From Clostridium weizhouense (GTDB lineage: Bacteria > Bacillota > Clostridia > Clostridiales > Clostridiaceae), in NCBI RefSeq assembly GCF_019431045.1, contig NZ_JAHXPT010000002.1, forward strand, positions 186,001 through 250,000: 64,000 nt of DNA, given 5' to 3'. Shown here piece by piece: positions 26,776-37,509 of this stretch. Both the position numbers and the translations under genes were made by a program. How positions within the stretch are numbered: the first letter of the stretch is position 1; each line of letters opens with the position of its first letter. The notes beneath the pieces were generated by a model. It did no database searches, was not told where the DNA came from, and saw only the letters and a program-made list of their open reading frames with translations.

Positions 26776-27392
26776 TTAATCATCTCCCCAAAATTTTTTA
26801 AGAGTTTAAGACCTATATTACTACTCTTTTCAGGATGAAATTGAATTCCTATTACATTATTATTTCTAACTATGCCTGGTATTTTATTAGTTCCATATTC
26901 TGAATAAGCAACCAAATCATCTGCATCATATTCTTGTGCATAATAAGAATGAACATAATACACAAATTCTCCTTCTTCTACGGCTTCAAGCAAATTATCA
27001 TCTTTACTATAAATAAGATTATTCCATCCTATATGAGGGATTTTTATATTATCCTTTATGTTTTCCTTCATTTTAATAACATTTCCTTTTAATAAACCTA
27101 ATCCACTTCTTTCTTCTACTTCAAATCCCTTTTCAAAAAAAAGTTGCATTCCTAAACATATTCCCAAAATAAATTTTCCCTTTTTAACTTCATTTTTTAT
27201 TAGATCATCTAATGATTCTTTTTCTATATTATCCATGGCATCTTTAAACGATCCAACACCTGGTAATATTAATGCTTTAGCCTTTATAATATCATCTTTA
27301 TTAGAAGAAATTTTACTTTCTAAACCAATACTCTTTAACGCATTATAGACACTTTTTAAATTCCCCATCCCATAATCTATTATGACTATCAT
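26772..27392 (-). CDS. hisH: Imidazole glycerol phosphate synthase, glutaminase subunit
   Basis: This 206-residue class I glutamine amidotransferase has its catalytic Cys in GICLGMQLFFEKG and the His and Glu in IQFHPEKSS. It supplies ammonia to HisF. It begins VIIDYGMGNLKSVYNAL, typical of HisH. Confidence 0.97.
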   Translation of the reverse strand: MIVIIDYGMGNLKSVYNALKSIGLESKISSNKDDIIKAKALILPGVGSFKDAMDNIEKESLDDLIKNEVKKGKFILGICLGMQLFFEKGFEVEERSGLGLLKGNVIKMKENIKDNIKIPHIGWNNLIYSKDDNLLEAVEEGEFVYYVHSYYAQEYDADDLVAYSEYGTNKIPGIVRNNNVIGIQFHPEKSSNIGLKLLKNFGEMIK

Positions 27393-27455
27393 ATTGTTTT
27401 CCTCCAGGTCTTGCTTATTTGCTAATTGTTTATATATAATTTTTATTTCATCAAC

Positions 27456-28043
27456 TTATATTAGCCCCTTTGTTGATGGAATATCATTAAATCCATTTCT
27501 TTCTTTTGCTTCATTTATAGCTCTTCCAAGGCCTTTAAATAAAGCTTCAATTTTATGATGATCATTACTTCCATATAATAATTTACAATGTAATGTTACA
27601 CCTGCATTAAAGGCAAATGCTCTGAAAAATTCTTCAACCATTTCAGTGGAAAATCCTCCTATATTTTCTCTTTTAAATTCACAATCAAATACTAAAAAAG
27701 GGCGTCCACTTATATCTAAAGATATTAATACTAAAGTTTCATCCATCGGCAAATAAAACGTTCCATATCTATTTATACCTTTTTTATCTCCCAATGCTTC
27801 CTTTAAACATAACCCAAGTACTATTCCAATATCCTCAACTGTATGATGATCACAAACCTCTAAATCTCCATCTGCCAAAATATTTATATCTATTTTGCTA
27901 TGGAATGAAAATAAATTTAACATGTGATCTAAAAAAGCAATTCCTGTATTAATTTCACTTTTTCCAGAACCATCTAAATTAATTTCTATCATAATGTTTG
28001 TTTCATTTGTTTTTCTTTGAATTTTAGAAATTCTATCCACCAT
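27456..28043 (-). CDS. hisB: Imidazoleglycerol-phosphate dehydratase
   Basis: From the ATG at 28043, preceded by AAGGTGGAG, the protein has 195 residues, the usual length. An in-frame GTG 12 bases upstream lies inside the ribosome binding site. Metal-binding motifs are [16 protein letters not shown], and the C-terminal [16 protein letters not shown]. It is the dehydratase only, without a fused phosphatase domain, so the phosphatase step must come from hisJ. The ATG comes one base after the hisC stop. Confidence 0.96.
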   Translation of the reverse strand: MVDRISKIQRKTNETNIMIEINLDGSGKSEINTGIAFLDHMLNLFSFHSKIDINILADGDLEVCDHHTVEDIGIVLGLCLKEALGDKKGINRYGTFYLPMDETLVLISLDISGRPFLVFDCEFKRENIGGFSTEMVEEFFRAFAFNAGVTLHCKLLYGSNDHHKIEALFKGLGRAINEAKERNGFNDIPSTKGLI

Positions 28044-28044
28044 A

Positions 28045-29085
28045 TTATTCTCCACCTTGATATATAAATATATCTTTTATCCCTTCTATAACCTTTTTGT
28101 TTTCTAATGGAGAACCTACTGTAATTCTGAAAGTATCATTTTGAAAGTTTCTTATTAATATTCCCTTATCATTTAATCCATCTAATAATGCTTTTTTATG
28201 AGAAGTGCTTCCCATTATAAAATTCCCTTTTGAAGAATAAAACTTTATATCCATAGATGCATTTTTCTCTATATTTTTTAATTCTTTAAACAATAGTTCT
28301 CTTTGTTTTATTATTTGATTAACATTTTTTATAACTCTTTCTGGATATTTTAATGCTATTAATGCCATAGCTTGAGAATATGAATTTACAGTATAAGGTA
28401 TCTTTTTGTGTGATAGATATTCTAATATAGATGTATTACCTATAAGAAAGCCTACTCTTAAAGCTGCTAACCCCCATGCTTTAGATAATGTTCTTGTTAC
28501 TATTAAATTTTTATACTCATTTATATAATGAATCATTGATTCTCCATAAAATTCATAATAAGCTTCATCAACGACTATAATTTTATCCTGAAAAGTTTCT
28601 AATATTCTAACTATCTCTTTAACACTTAAAGCTAATCCAGTAGGATTATTAGGATTAGAAAACATAATTAAATCTACATTATGCTTTTTCCCATAATCAA
28701 TAAACTCATCTAAATTAAACTCTGATATATTATTAACTTTATATTTTTTAATTTCTCCTCCAAATAATGAAACATAAAAATCATACATTACGAAATCTGG
28801 ATCCATTGTAAGCATTTTTTTACCTTTTCCCATTAATGAACTTATAATCAATTGAAGCATTTCATCAGATCCATTTCCAACAATAATATTTTCAGCCTCT
28901 GTACCCGAATACTTCGCATATAATTCTCTAATTTCAAGCATACTATTTTCTGGATATCTGTGAAGATCTATATTAGATAAATTACTTTTTATTTCAAGCA
29001 TTATATTATTATCCATATCTATATAACTTTCGTTACTGTTTAAACGTATTTGATATTTTTTATCAATGCTTATATAATCATTCAT
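28045..29085 (-). CDS. hisC: Histidinol-phosphate aminotransferase
   Basis: This 346-residue fold-type I PLP enzyme has the PLP lysine in [17 protein letters not shown]. Other typical elements are [10 protein letters not shown] and [12 protein letters not shown]. It converts imidazole-acetol phosphate to histidinol phosphate. A related PLP protein, cobD, is at 60457-61530. The start ATG follows the hisD stop directly. Confidence 0.95.
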   Translation of the reverse strand: MNDYISIDKKYQIRLNSNESYIDMDNNIMLEIKSNLSNIDLHRYPENSMLEIRELYAKYSGTEAENIIVGNGSDEMLQLIISSLMGKGKKMLTMDPDFVMYDFYVSLFGGEIKKYKVNNISEFNLDEFIDYGKKHNVDLIMFSNPNNPTGLALSVKEIVRILETFQDKIIVVDEAYYEFYGESMIHYINEYKNLIVTRTLSKAWGLAALRVGFLIGNTSILEYLSHKKIPYTVNSYSQAMALIALKYPERVIKNVNQIIKQRELLFKELKNIEKNASMDIKFYSSKGNFIMGSTSHKKALLDGLNDKGILIRNFQNDTFRITVGSPLENKKVIEGIKDIFIYQGGE

Positions 29086-30372
29086 TTATTCTAACCTCAC
29101 TTTCACAGAATTTGCATGAGCTGTTAACCCTTCTCTATTAGCTAATGTTATGATTCTGTCACCATTTTTTTCAATAGCTTCTTTTGAATAATATATAAAT
29201 GATGATTTTTTAATAAAACTATCTACAGATAATGGTGAAAAAAATCTTGCTGTTCCATTAGTTGGAAGGACATGATTTGTTCCACCAAAATAATCCCCTA
29301 CAGGTTCTGGACAATATCTTCCTAAAAATATAGAACCGGCATTTTTAACTTCTCCTAAATATTCCATTGGATTGTCTACCATAAGTTCTAAATGCTCTGG
29401 TGCTATTAAATTAGATATATCAATACATTCTTTAATGTCATTACATATTATTGTTTTTCCAAAGCATTCAAGAGATTTTCGTATTACTTTTTCTCTTTCT
29501 AGATTTTTTATTTGTATTTCTAATTCTTTTACTACACCTTCATATAGTTTTTTAGATGTAGTAACTAATATGGATGAAGCTAACTCATCATGTTCTGCTT
29601 GAGACATTAAGTCTGCTGCAATAAATTTAGGATTAGATTTTTCATCTGCAATTATTAAAATTTCACTAGGGCCTGCAATCATATCTATATCAACATTTCC
29701 AAAGACTAATTTTTTAGCAATAGCAACAAAAATATTTCCAGGCCCTACAATCTTATCTACCTTTTTAATTGTTTCAGTTCCATAAGCTAAGGCTCCAATT
29801 GCTTGTGCCCCTCCAACTTTATAAATTTTATTTACTCCAACAATTTTTGCAGCTACTCCTATATAAGGATTTATTCCTCCATTTTTATCTGGTGGAGTAA
29901 GCATTATTATTTCATTTACCCCTGCAACTTTAGCAGGAATAACATTCATTAATACTGAAGAAGGATATGCTGCAGTTCCCCCTGGAACATATACTCCTAC
30001 ATTTTCTAATGGACTTATTTTTTGCCCTAAATATACTCCCATTTCTTTTGTTATAATAAATCCTGATTGTTTTTGTTTTTTATGATAATCTTCTATATTA
30101 ATTTTAGCTTCTTGTAATGCTTTGATAAACTCTTCTTCAACTTTATTAAAGCATTCTTCCAATTCTTTTTGACTTACCTCTAAATCTTTAAGTTCAACTT
30201 TGTCAAATTCTTTAGTAAAATTTATTAATGCTTTATCACCCTCATTTTTAACTTTAGATAATATTTCAGTTACAATGTCTATTACTTTAGATTGTTCTAC
30301 TTCTTCCCTTCTTTGAAGTTCTATAATTAAATCTCTTTTATTTATTTCATTAAACTCCAATAGTTTTAGCAT
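29086..30372 (-). CDS. hisD: Histidinol dehydrogenase
   Basis: This 428-residue enzyme oxidises histidinol twice to histidine with NAD. Characteristic segments are [16 protein letters not shown], the zinc-site SQAEHDEL, and [18 protein letters not shown] chose the ATG at 30372 because it lies 6 bases after GAGGAGG. An upstream TTG in frame is part of that ribosome binding site. A gap of 153 bases to hisG has no gene or clear hairpin. Confidence 0.96.
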   Translation of the reverse strand: MLKLLEFNEINKRDLIIELQRREEVEQSKVIDIVTEILSKVKNEGDKALINFTKEFDKVELKDLEVSQKELEECFNKVEEEFIKALQEAKINIEDYHKKQKQSGFIITKEMGVYLGQKISPLENVGVYVPGGTAAYPSSVLMNVIPAKVAGVNEIIMLTPPDKNGGINPYIGVAAKIVGVNKIYKVGGAQAIGALAYGTETIKKVDKIVGPGNIFVAIAKKLVFGNVDIDMIAGPSEILIIADEKSNPKFIAADLMSQAEHDELASSILVTTSKKLYEGVVKELEIQIKNLEREKVIRKSLECFGKTIICNDIKECIDISNLIAPEHLELMVDNPMEYLGEVKNAGSIFLGRYCPEPVGDYFGGTNHVLPTNGTARFFSPLSVDSFIKKSSFIYYSKEAIEKNGDRIITLANREGLTAHANSVKVRLE

Positions 30373-30525
30373 TATACTCCTCCTCAATCTGATTATTTAT
30401 TATTGCTTATCACTTATTTCCTAAAAATTTATAAATAGAATTTTTTAATTTTATATGTTTTTCTTATTTCCTTAAATAATTTTTAATTTTATTTATATTT
30501 AAAAGTGTTAACTATATTAGAAAAA

Positions 30526-31149
30526 CTAAATAACTTTTTTTATTCTATTAATAAATGTTTTTATTTCTTCTTGTTTTAATTTAAAGCTTGCTTTATTAAC
30601 AATAATTCTTGCACTTATTTCGCATATAGTATCTAATACAATTAATCCATTTTCTTTTAATGTTATTCCAGTTTCCATTATATCCACAATACCATCACAT
30701 AATCCTAAAATTGGTGCTAATTCTACTGAACCCTCTATTTTTATAATTTCGATATCCATTTCCTTTTTCTTAAAATACTCTTTTGCTACCTTTGGATACT
30801 TAGTACCTATTTTTATATGTCCTATTTTTTTAAAGAGATTCTCATTAGGTAAAGATGCTACTATAAAATTACACTTTCCTACCCCTAAATCTAATATCTC
30901 ATAACAATTATTATCACTTTCTAATATAGTATCTTTGCCAACTACTCCAATATCCGCTACTCCATGTTCTACATATGTTATAGAATCAGCTGCTTTTACT
31001 AGAAAATAATTAATATTTCCCTTTTCATCCTTAAAAACTAGTTTTCTCCCTTTATCTTTTAATTGATGAGTATCAAAATTAGCTTTATCTAGTATTTTAA
31101 TTATTTCTTTTTCTAGCCTTCCCTTAGTTAAAGCAATATTTATCCCCAT
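30526..31149 (-). CDS. hisG: ATP phosphoribosyltransferase, short form
   Basis: This 207-residue protein is the catalytic subunit of the hetero-octameric HisGS-HisZ type, lacking the C-terminal regulatory domain of long HisG. Motifs are NIALTKGRLEKE, DIGVVGKDTILE and the PRPP loop CDGIVDIMETGITLKENG. It commits ATP and PRPP to histidine synthesis. It needs HisZ, encoded 3 bases upstream. Confidence 0.96.
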   Translation of the reverse strand: MGINIALTKGRLEKEIIKILDKANFDTHQLKDKGRKLVFKDEKGNINYFLVKAADSITYVEHGVADIGVVGKDTILESDNNCYEILDLGVGKCNFIVASLPNENLFKKIGHIKIGTKYPKVAKEYFKKKEMDIEIIKIEGSVELAPILGLCDGIVDIMETGITLKENGLIVLDTICEISARIIVNKASFKLKQEEIKTFINRIKKVI

Positions 31150-31152
31150 ATT

Positions 31153-32292
31153 TTATATTCCTCCACATTTAACTATCTTTATCTCCTCTAAATTTTCATT
31201 ACATAATAATTCCACAATCATACCATCATTTCTTAACTTTTCACTTATTTTTATTGCTTGTATAATATTTTTATTGTTATAACACACTTTACATCTTTTT
31301 TTATTTTGATAACTTGTATCTTTAGTAATAGATATTATAGAATCAATATCAATAGAAAAACCTACAGCTTGCAAATCTACTCCATCTGATTTAATCAACT
31401 TATCATACCTTCCACCTGTTAATAACGAATCTCCAATTCCTTTTCCATATCCTCTAAATATTATTCCATTATAATAATTAAGCTTTGGAACCATGCCTAA
31501 ATCAAAAGTTATATTATCTGCATATCCTAAACTTTCTAATTTAATATATATATCCTCTAAATACTCTATACAACTCATAAGTTCATTGTTGAATGCCATT
31601 TTTTTACTTTCTTCAAGTATATTTTTATCTCCAAACATCCATGGCAATTTATTAAAAAATTCTTTTAAGTTCTCATCTATGTTTAATTCGTTCAAAAAAT
31701 CTTTTAAGTTTTTTAAATTTTTATCCTCTATTAATTTTGCAATTTTCTTTTTATTTACTTCATTAATATCTAAATTCTTAAATGCTCCATTAAAAAATTT
31801 TATATTGCCAATCTCTAGTTTAAAATCTTTTAATCCTAACCTTTTTAATGCTTCTAACGCTAATACTAATATCTCTATATCAGCATTTTCTTTTCCAAGA
31901 CCTATTAGTTCAATACCACAATCAGTATATTCATTTCTTTTTCCCCCAAGACTTTGATGAACTCTGAAAACATTAGATATATATCTAAGTCTAATAGGCA
32001 ATTTTTCACATTTAAATTTAGTACTAACTAAACGAGCTATCGGTATAGTCATGTCTGGTCTTAATACTAATGTTCTTCCTTTATTATCAAAAAACTTATA
32101 CATTTCTTCTTCTTTTAAACTTTCAGGGTAATAATTAAAGGTTTCATAAAACTCTAAAGTTGGTGTAATTACTTCCTTATATCCCCACAGTTCAAATAAT
32201 TTATCTATATTATTTTGTATACTTCTCTTTATAATACATTCTTCTAACACTAAATCTCTTGTCCCTTCTGGAAGCATATTTCTCTTACTCAT
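31153..32292 (-). CDS. hisZ: HisZ, regulatory subunit of ATP phosphoribosyltransferase
   Basis: This 379-residue class II aminoacyl-tRNA synthetase paralog begins with the HisZ/HisRS-like segment LPEGTRDLVLEE. It keeps VLRPDMTIPIARLV, YRYISNVFR-type and GGRYDKLI elements. It lacks the anticodon-binding domain of HisRS. It is the allosteric, histidine-binding partner of short HisG. It is first in the operon; no T-box or other known leader was seen upstream. Confidence 0.94.
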   Translation of the reverse strand: MSKRNMLPEGTRDLVLEECIIKRSIQNNIDKLFELWGYKEVITPTLEFYETFNYYPESLKEEEMYKFFDNKGRTLVLRPDMTIPIARLVSTKFKCEKLPIRLRYISNVFRVHQSLGGKRNEYTDCGIELIGLGKENADIEILVLALEALKRLGLKDFKLEIGNIKFFNGAFKNLDINEVNKKKIAKLIEDKNLKNLKDFLNELNIDENLKEFFNKLPWMFGDKNILEESKKMAFNNELMSCIEYLEDIYIKLESLGYADNITFDLGMVPKLNYYNGIIFRGYGKGIGDSLLTGGRYDKLIKSDGVDLQAVGFSIDIDSIISITKDTSYQNKKRCKVCYNNKNIIQAIKISEKLRNDGMIVELLCNENLEEIKIVKCGGI

Positions 32293-32812
32293 TTAAAATT
32301 CACCCACCAATACTTTTTATTACTTTATCACACTAAAGTAATTATTTAAATTATAATAAGTTAAAATTTAAGGATTGTCAATATTTATTTCTTAAATAAT
32401 TTAAATGTTTTTTGATAATATATTATTATATTTTATTCTTTTTATTAATTCTGCAATACTACTATTAAAAATATAATCTTATTTTTCTTAAAAATAATTT
32501 TTATATAAATATTTCAGATATACTTTTTTATTTAAATATTTAATATAAATCCAACTTAATAATAGACAAGTAAGAATTTTAAAAATATTTTTTTACAAAA
32601 AGTTCTTGAGATACAAACTATTTTAAAACATACCTAATAAAAATAAAAAAGATATAATCAGTCATTACATCGCGCAAAAAATTTTTAAACTTTTAGCACT
32701 AATGATAACTAATTATATCCTTATAAAATAAATCAAAACATTTTTAATATAAATGAAAATAAATACTACATTAAAGATGTATAAACATACCTAAGTATTA
32801 TTTTTTAATTGT
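32293..32812. other. Gene-free leader region of the his operon
   Basis: These 520 very AT-rich bases lie upstream of hisZ. I searched by eye for a T-box specifier/antiterminator (AGGGTGG-ACCGCG type) and did not find one. It holds one minus-strand hairpin with a T tail (32651-32719). A copy of AACATACCTAA occurs near 32627 and again near 32785. The end next to the GNAT gene (CTAAGTATTATTTTTTAATTG) resembles the terminal repeats of the palindromic intergenic elements. Confidence 0.4.
32651..32719 (-). terminator. Long-loop terminator after the GNAT gene
   Basis: GATATAATCAGTCATTA (32651-32667) pairs imperfectly with 32700-32719. The minus-strand product then runs into TTTTTTATTTTTATT. It would stop transcription from the GNAT side before the his operon. 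Confidence 0.5.
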
Positions 32813-33319
32813 CTAAATTCCTTCTCTATCAATTTTATCTATTACATTCTTATCTAATCTATGAATAATCCAGTCATTCATTTGCCTTGCCCCTATACTT
32901 TTATAAAATTTAAGAGATGGTTCATTCCAGTCTAAGCAAACCCATTCCATTCTCTCGCATTTTTCTTCTTTAGCAATATGTATTAACGTTTCAAATGCTT
33001 CTTTACCTAGACCATTTCCTCGATATTCTGGCTCTATATAAATATCTTCTAAATATAATCCTGCTCTTCCTATAAATGTTGAGAAATTAAAAAAGTATAT
33101 TATATACCCAATAATCTTATTATTAAATTCTATTAATAATGCATGAGCTCTATTATTTTGAAAAATTGATTCTCTTAATTTTTCTTCTGTAGCCATTACC
33201 TGATCTAACATTTTTTCATATGTTGCTATCTTTTTTATAAATTCCAATATAATAGGAATATCTTTTTCTGAAGTTTTCTTAAATATTAAACCATTTATCT
33301 TTGTTTCTATATAATTCAT
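32813..33319 (-). CDS. GNAT acetyltransferase, diamine/thialysine N-acetyltransferase-like
   Basis: This 168-residue GNAT enzyme has its acetyl-CoA loop in PEYRGNGLGKEAF. The run LEDIYIEPEYRGNG followed by WVCLDWNEPSLKFYKSIGA is close to the pattern of spermidine/spermine and thialysine acetyltransferases. The likely role is acetylation of a polyamine or a small amine; the substrate is unproven. The ATG at 33319 follows AAAGGTGAG with 8 bases of spacing, so an in-frame GTG 9 bases upstream is less likely. Confidence 0.8.
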   Translation of the reverse strand: MNYIETKINGLIFKKTSEKDIPIILEFIKKIATYEKMLDQVMATEEKLRESIFQNNRAHALLIEFNNKIIGYIIYFFNFSTFIGRAGLYLEDIYIEPEYRGNGLGKEAFETLIHIAKEEKCERMEWVCLDWNEPSLKFYKSIGARQMNDWIIHRLDKNVIDKIDREGI

Positions 33320-33476
33320 GATATACACTCACCTTTTATTGATATTTATCTAATTTAAGCATATGAACGTAAATAATAATCCAAAATTAAATTTCTAATT
33401 TATACGTTTGTTAATTTTTAATATATCTTGTATAAAAGAATAGATCTCTAAATTTATTTTTTATTATTATAACTAA

Positions 33477-34328
33477 TTAGCTTTCAGTATAATATGCAAC
33501 TCCTATACTTCCTGGTCCTACATGTAACCCTATTATAGGACCTATATGCTGAATAGTAACAGGTATACCTAATTTCCCTTCTAATCTTCTAGCAAGTTCT
33601 AATCCTTCATTCTCACAATTAATATGATGAACTATAACTTTGCCTAATCCTTTTTCTTTAACATCTTGAAGAACTTTATCTACTATTGTGTCAATTGCTT
33701 TTTTCTTTGTTCTTACCTTATTAAATACTGTCGTTTCTCCATTTTCTACTGTTAAAATAGGTTTTATTTGAAGTATAGTTCCAAATAAAGCTGAAGCTCC
33801 TCCTATTCTTCCACCTTTTTTTAGATACTTTAGTGTATCTGGAACAAATAAGAATCTACTATTTTCTCTTATTTTTAATACATCATTTACAACTTCACTT
33901 ATATTATTGCCAGCCTTAGCACTTTTTGCTGCTTGTATTACTTGATACCCCATTTGCATACAATTTGTCGTTGAATCTATTAGCTCTATCTTTGCATTTG
34001 GATATTCTTCTAAAATCATTTCTCGAACAAGATGAGAATTTGAATAAGTTCCACTCATTTTAGATGATAAAAATATTCCTACAACATCATCTCCATTAAC
34101 TACTTTTTCTTTAAATATTTGAAAAAGTTCATCAGTACTTGGTTGTGATGATGTTGGAATCTCATTATTTTTATCCATTTGTTCATAAAATTCTCTATTA
34201 CTTAAATCGATTTCTTTATAACTTTTACCATTTAAAATAACATTTAATGAAGCAATTGAAATATCATATTCTTTAATTAGTTTTTCTGCAATATAGCTAG
34301 TACTATCTGTTACTACCTTTACTGACAT
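33477..34328 (-). CDS. DegV-family fatty-acid-binding protein
   Basis: This 283-residue protein has the DegV fold, with VVTDSTSYIAEK at the start, TSSQPSTDELF and the head-group loop SSKMSGTYSN. DegV/FakB proteins bind a fatty acid and present it to the kinase FakA for phosphorylation in phospholipid synthesis. No fakA is adjacent. The ribosome binding site is AGGAGGGGG and the length is typical. Confidence 0.9.
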   Translation of the reverse strand: MSVKVVTDSTSYIAEKLIKEYDISIASLNVILNGKSYKEIDLSNREFYEQMDKNNEIPTSSQPSTDELFQIFKEKVVNGDDVVGIFLSSKMSGTYSNSHLVREMILEEYPNAKIELIDSTTNCMQMGYQVIQAAKSAKAGNNISEVVNDVLKIRENSRFLFVPDTLKYLKKGGRIGGASALFGTILQIKPILTVENGETTVFNKVRTKKKAIDTIVDKVLQDVKEKGLGKVIVHHINCENEGLELARRLEGKLGIPVTIQHIGPIIGLHVGPGSIGVAYYTES

Positions 34329-34442
34329 AGTCCCCCTCCTAAGATACGTAATTTTTATAACTACAATTATAGCATATTTATTCCTTATTTACTCCATATT
34401 ATTTTAGTTAACAAAACTTCTGTAATTTTCTGTACATAAAAA

Positions 34443-34481
34443 AGATATATTAAAATATAATATTTATACCTTAATATATCT
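34443..34481 (-). terminator. Terminator of the thrC-thrB-ACT operon
   Basis: The stem AGATATATTAA/TTAATATATCT (34443-34453 and 34471-34481) is followed by a T run on the minus strand. It falls about 110 bases after the stop of the ACT-domain gene. Confidence 0.6.
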
Positions 34482-34587
34482 TCTTGTAGATACTGTCTCA
34501 AAACATGTTTATATATTTCAGATATTTTAATACAGTACCTTTTATATTTTATGAATACTCTTAAGCACATGAAATAAAATAATAGAT

Positions 34588-35025
34588 CTATTCCATAGCT
34601 ATAAATTCTACCTTTTCAACATGTTGTATTTTAGATAAATCATTTAAAAGTGTTTTTATGTCTCCATTTAATGTAGACATATCAATTGTAACACTTATAT
34701 TAGCATTCCCATTTATAGGGATGCCTTGGTTTATTGTTAAAATATTTCCACCCTGTTCTGAAATATAATTTATTATTTCAGATAATACTCCTGTTTTATC
34801 TTTAACTATCATGTTAAATGTTACTTTTCTCCCTTGAGAAGTTTCTGAAAAATCAAATACATAATCCTTATATTTATAATATACACTTCTACTTATACCT
34901 GCAATTTTAGTTGCCTCAGTAATTTCTTTTACATTTCCATGTTTCAATAGTTTTTGAGCAAAAACAACTTTTTCATAAACATCTGGTAATACTCTTTTGT
35001 CTATAACTAAGTAATTCCCTTTCAT
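34588..35025 (-). CDS. ACT-domain protein of the PheB/UPF0735 type
   Basis: This 145-residue protein has a short helix-turn-helix-like segment (VKEITEATKIAGISRSVYYKYKD is typical; residues ~33-55). A C-terminal ACT domain follows (VTFNMIVKDKTGVLSEIINYI, residues ~68-140). ACT domains bind amino acids. The gene is the last of a threonine operon, overlapping thrB by 4 bases. It may sense threonine or another amino acid, by analogy. It is not an enzyme by itself. Confidence 0.85.
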   Translation of the reverse strand: MKGNYLVIDKRVLPDVYEKVVFAQKLLKHGNVKEITEATKIAGISRSVYYKYKDYVFDFSETSQGRKVTFNMIVKDKTGVLSEIINYISEQGGNILTINQGIPINGNANISVTIDMSTLNGDIKTLLNDLSKIQHVEKVEFIAME

Positions 35026-35921
35026 TTACAATCTCCTTCTATTACAACAGCCCCTATATTATCTACATTTAATTCTAAAACGCCCCATTTTATTTCTTTG
35101 CTTGCTAAATATTTTTTAAGCTCATTGCTAAAGCTTTTAACCCCAATATCGATTATAGCCATCATTGTTGGTCCAGCTCCACTTAGATAACATCCTAATG
35201 CACCAAGTTCATAACTTTTATCATAAACATTATCAAAATGTGGTATCAATTCTTTTCTATAATTTTGATGAAGAGCATCATTGCATGCACTTTTTATTAA
35301 ATCATATTTCTTAGTTAAAAAGCAAGATATAATAAGTGCAGATCTTCCTATATTATAAATTGCATCTTCTCTTGAAATTTGATTTGGCAAAACTTTTCTT
35401 GCTTCTTCTGTAGATAATCTAAAGTTAGGTATTATTGTAATAAATTTTATTTGTTCCTCAATCTCTATTTTATTATAAACTGTCTTATCATTTTCCATTA
35501 TTGCAACAACCATTCCCCCAAATAAAGCCGGTGCAACATTGTCTGGATGTCCTTCTAATTCAACAGCCATCTGTAAAAGTTCATCTTCGGAAAATTTTTT
35601 CCCAATTATTTCATTAGCTCCAACAAGTCCCGCAACTATACAGCTAGAGCTACTCCCAAGACCTCTAGATATTGGTATATCTTGTTTTAATACAGTTATT
35701 TCTATTCCTTTAAATATATATCTTGCTTTTTTAAAACAATAATTCATCGCCTGATATATTATATTGTTTTCATTACAGAATTCCTTTGGTATTCCATTAA
35801 ATTTTAAGCCCTTATCTATTTCCCTAAATTCAAATTCATTATATAAATTTAATGCAATTCCTAATGAATCGAATCCTGGTCCCATATTTGCTGATGTAGC
35901 TGGTACTCTTACTTTAATCAT
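35022..35921 (-). CDS. thrB: Homoserine kinase
   Basis: This 299-residue GHMP kinase carries the family motifs: PATSANMGPGFDSLGIAL at the start, the ATP-binding loop PISRGLGSSSSCIVAG, and GCYLSGAGPTMMAI. It phosphorylates homoserine for ThrC. It overlaps the ACT gene and follows thrC by 8 bases, so thrC-thrB-ACT is one operon. Confidence 0.96.
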   Translation of the reverse strand: MIKVRVPATSANMGPGFDSLGIALNLYNEFEFREIDKGLKFNGIPKEFCNENNIIYQAMNYCFKKARYIFKGIEITVLKQDIPISRGLGSSSSCIVAGLVGANEIIGKKFSEDELLQMAVELEGHPDNVAPALFGGMVVAIMENDKTVYNKIEIEEQIKFITIIPNFRLSTEEARKVLPNQISREDAIYNIGRSALIISCFLTKKYDLIKSACNDALHQNYRKELIPHFDNVYDKSYELGALGCYLSGAGPTMMAIIDIGVKSFSNELKKYLASKEIKWGVLELNVDNIGAVVIEGDCK

Positions 35922-35929
35922 AACTTATT

Positions 35930-37387
35930 TTACACTCCTAAATAAGAAAGTAACGCTTCTTTCATCTCTGATTTGTCACAAACTTCATTATGAAGAATTT
36001 TTTCTTCTCCTAATGTAGCTAGACTCTTTGGTATATCATTATTTGTACTTTTAGATAATTCATCTAGTACCTTAAAATCATCAATTTTATCTATATCAAT
36101 TTTTAAAGCCTTACAAATACTTCTTGAAAATTTAAAAGGACTTGCTGTCGAAGCAATTAATACAGGTTTGGTATCATTTGATTCTTTTTGATATTTATTC
36201 TTTACTACATATCCAACTGCTGTATGAGTATCTATTAAATAATTATCTCTGTCATAAACTTCTTTTATTGCATTATAAACTTCTTCTTTTGTTGCATAAT
36301 TTCCATAAAAATCTTTCATGAATTCCTTCATTTGATCATTTATTTCATATGTTCCTTGTTCATTTAATGAAGTCATTAAATCTTTTATAATTTCTGAGTT
36401 TCTTCCACTTGCTTCAAATAATAGCCTTTCAAGATTAGAAGATACTAATATATCCATTGATGGAGATTCCGTTAAAATAAGTTCTCTTTTTCTATTATAA
36501 ATACCATTTCTAAAAAAGTCTGTTAAAACTTTATTCTCATTAGAAGCACAAATAAACTTATCTATTGGTAACCCCATTTGTTTAGCATAATATGATGCTA
36601 ATATGTTTCCAAAATTTCCAGTAGGCACTACTACATTTATTTTTTCTCCTTGATTTATTGTACCTTGTTTTACTAGTTCAAAATATCCATAAAAATAGTA
36701 TACTATTTGAGGTATTAATCTACCAATATTAATAGAGTTAGCCGATGATAAAGTAAATCCCTTTTCTATAAGTTTTTCTTTAAAACTATTATCACCAAAA
36801 ATTTGTTTTACACAATTTTGTGCATCATCAAAGTTTCCATTTATACCAATAACTTTTACATTCTTACCTTTTTGAGTTAACATTTGCTTTTCTTGGATAC
36901 TGCTAACTCCATTTTTAGGATAATATACTACTACTCTAAATTCATCAATATCTTTAAATCCTTCTAATGCGGCTTTTCCAGTATCTCCTGAAGTTGCTGT
37001 TAAAATTACAATATCTCCTTTTTTATTGCAAATCTTTTTAGCTCTTTTCATTATTTGAGGAAGAAATAGTAATGCAGCATCCTTAAATGCACAAGTTGGA
37101 CCATGATATAATTCTAAAAAATTATTTTTTACTTGAACAGTAAATCTTTCATTATATGCTTCATTTATAGCATCTACTAATTCATTATCATCAATATCTG
37201 TAAAATATTCATTAATAATTTCAAATGCTAATTCTTCATAAGTTAAATTCTTTTTTTCCTTCAAAAAAGAATATATATTAGGAAAACTTTCTGGAACATA
37301 TAATCCTCCATCTTTAGAAATCCCATTAATTATTGCTATTGCAGAGGTTACATTATTCTCTAAACCTCTGGTACTTCTAAAATACAT
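35930..37387 (-). CDS. thrC: Threonine synthase
   Basis: This 485-residue PLP enzyme has the PLP lysine at Lys102 in HGPTCAFKDAALL, the phosphate-binding loop TSGDTGKAA, and GNFGNILASYYAKQMG. It makes threonine from O-phosphohomoserine. The ATG at 37387 follows GGGGTGAT; a longer reading frame of 40 extra residues has no ribosome binding site and overlaps the promoter region. The homoserine dehydrogenase gene is not in the window. Confidence 0.96.
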   Translation of the reverse strand: MYFRSTRGLENNVTSAIAIINGISKDGGLYVPESFPNIYSFLKEKKNLTYEELAFEIINEYFTDIDDNELVDAINEAYNERFTVQVKNNFLELYHGPTCAFKDAALLFLPQIMKRAKKICNKKGDIVILTATSGDTGKAALEGFKDIDEFRVVVYYPKNGVSSIQEKQMLTQKGKNVKVIGINGNFDDAQNCVKQIFGDNSFKEKLIEKGFTLSSANSINIGRLIPQIVYYFYGYFELVKQGTINQGEKINVVVPTGNFGNILASYYAKQMGLPIDKFICASNENKVLTDFFRNGIYNRKRELILTESPSMDILVSSNLERLLFEASGRNSEIIKDLMTSLNEQGTYEINDQMKEFMKDFYGNYATKEEVYNAIKEVYDRDNYLIDTHTAVGYVVKNKYQKESNDTKPVLIASTASPFKFSRSICKALKIDIDKIDDFKVLDELSKSTNNDIPKSLATLGEEKILHNEVCDKSEMKEALLSYLGV

Positions 37388-37509
37388 TTTATCACCCCAA
37401 ATTTTGTTAAATTTTAAATACCATATATTATATAATATAGTATCATGTGCTCTTATAAAATACAAGTGTTTTTGTATACAACACATCCTTTTAATTCTAA
37501 TACACAAAT

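Noticed and set aside
32293..32812. Possible T-box leader upstream of hisZ
   Set aside because: The 520-base leader has no antiterminator core (complement CGCGGT-CCACCCT) and no specifier-like arm that I could see.
34385..34570. 61-residue frame between the ACT-domain gene and degV
   Set aside because: It has no ribosome binding site, is Tyr/Lys/Ile-rich as expected from AT-rich noise, and overlaps the terminator at 34443-34481.
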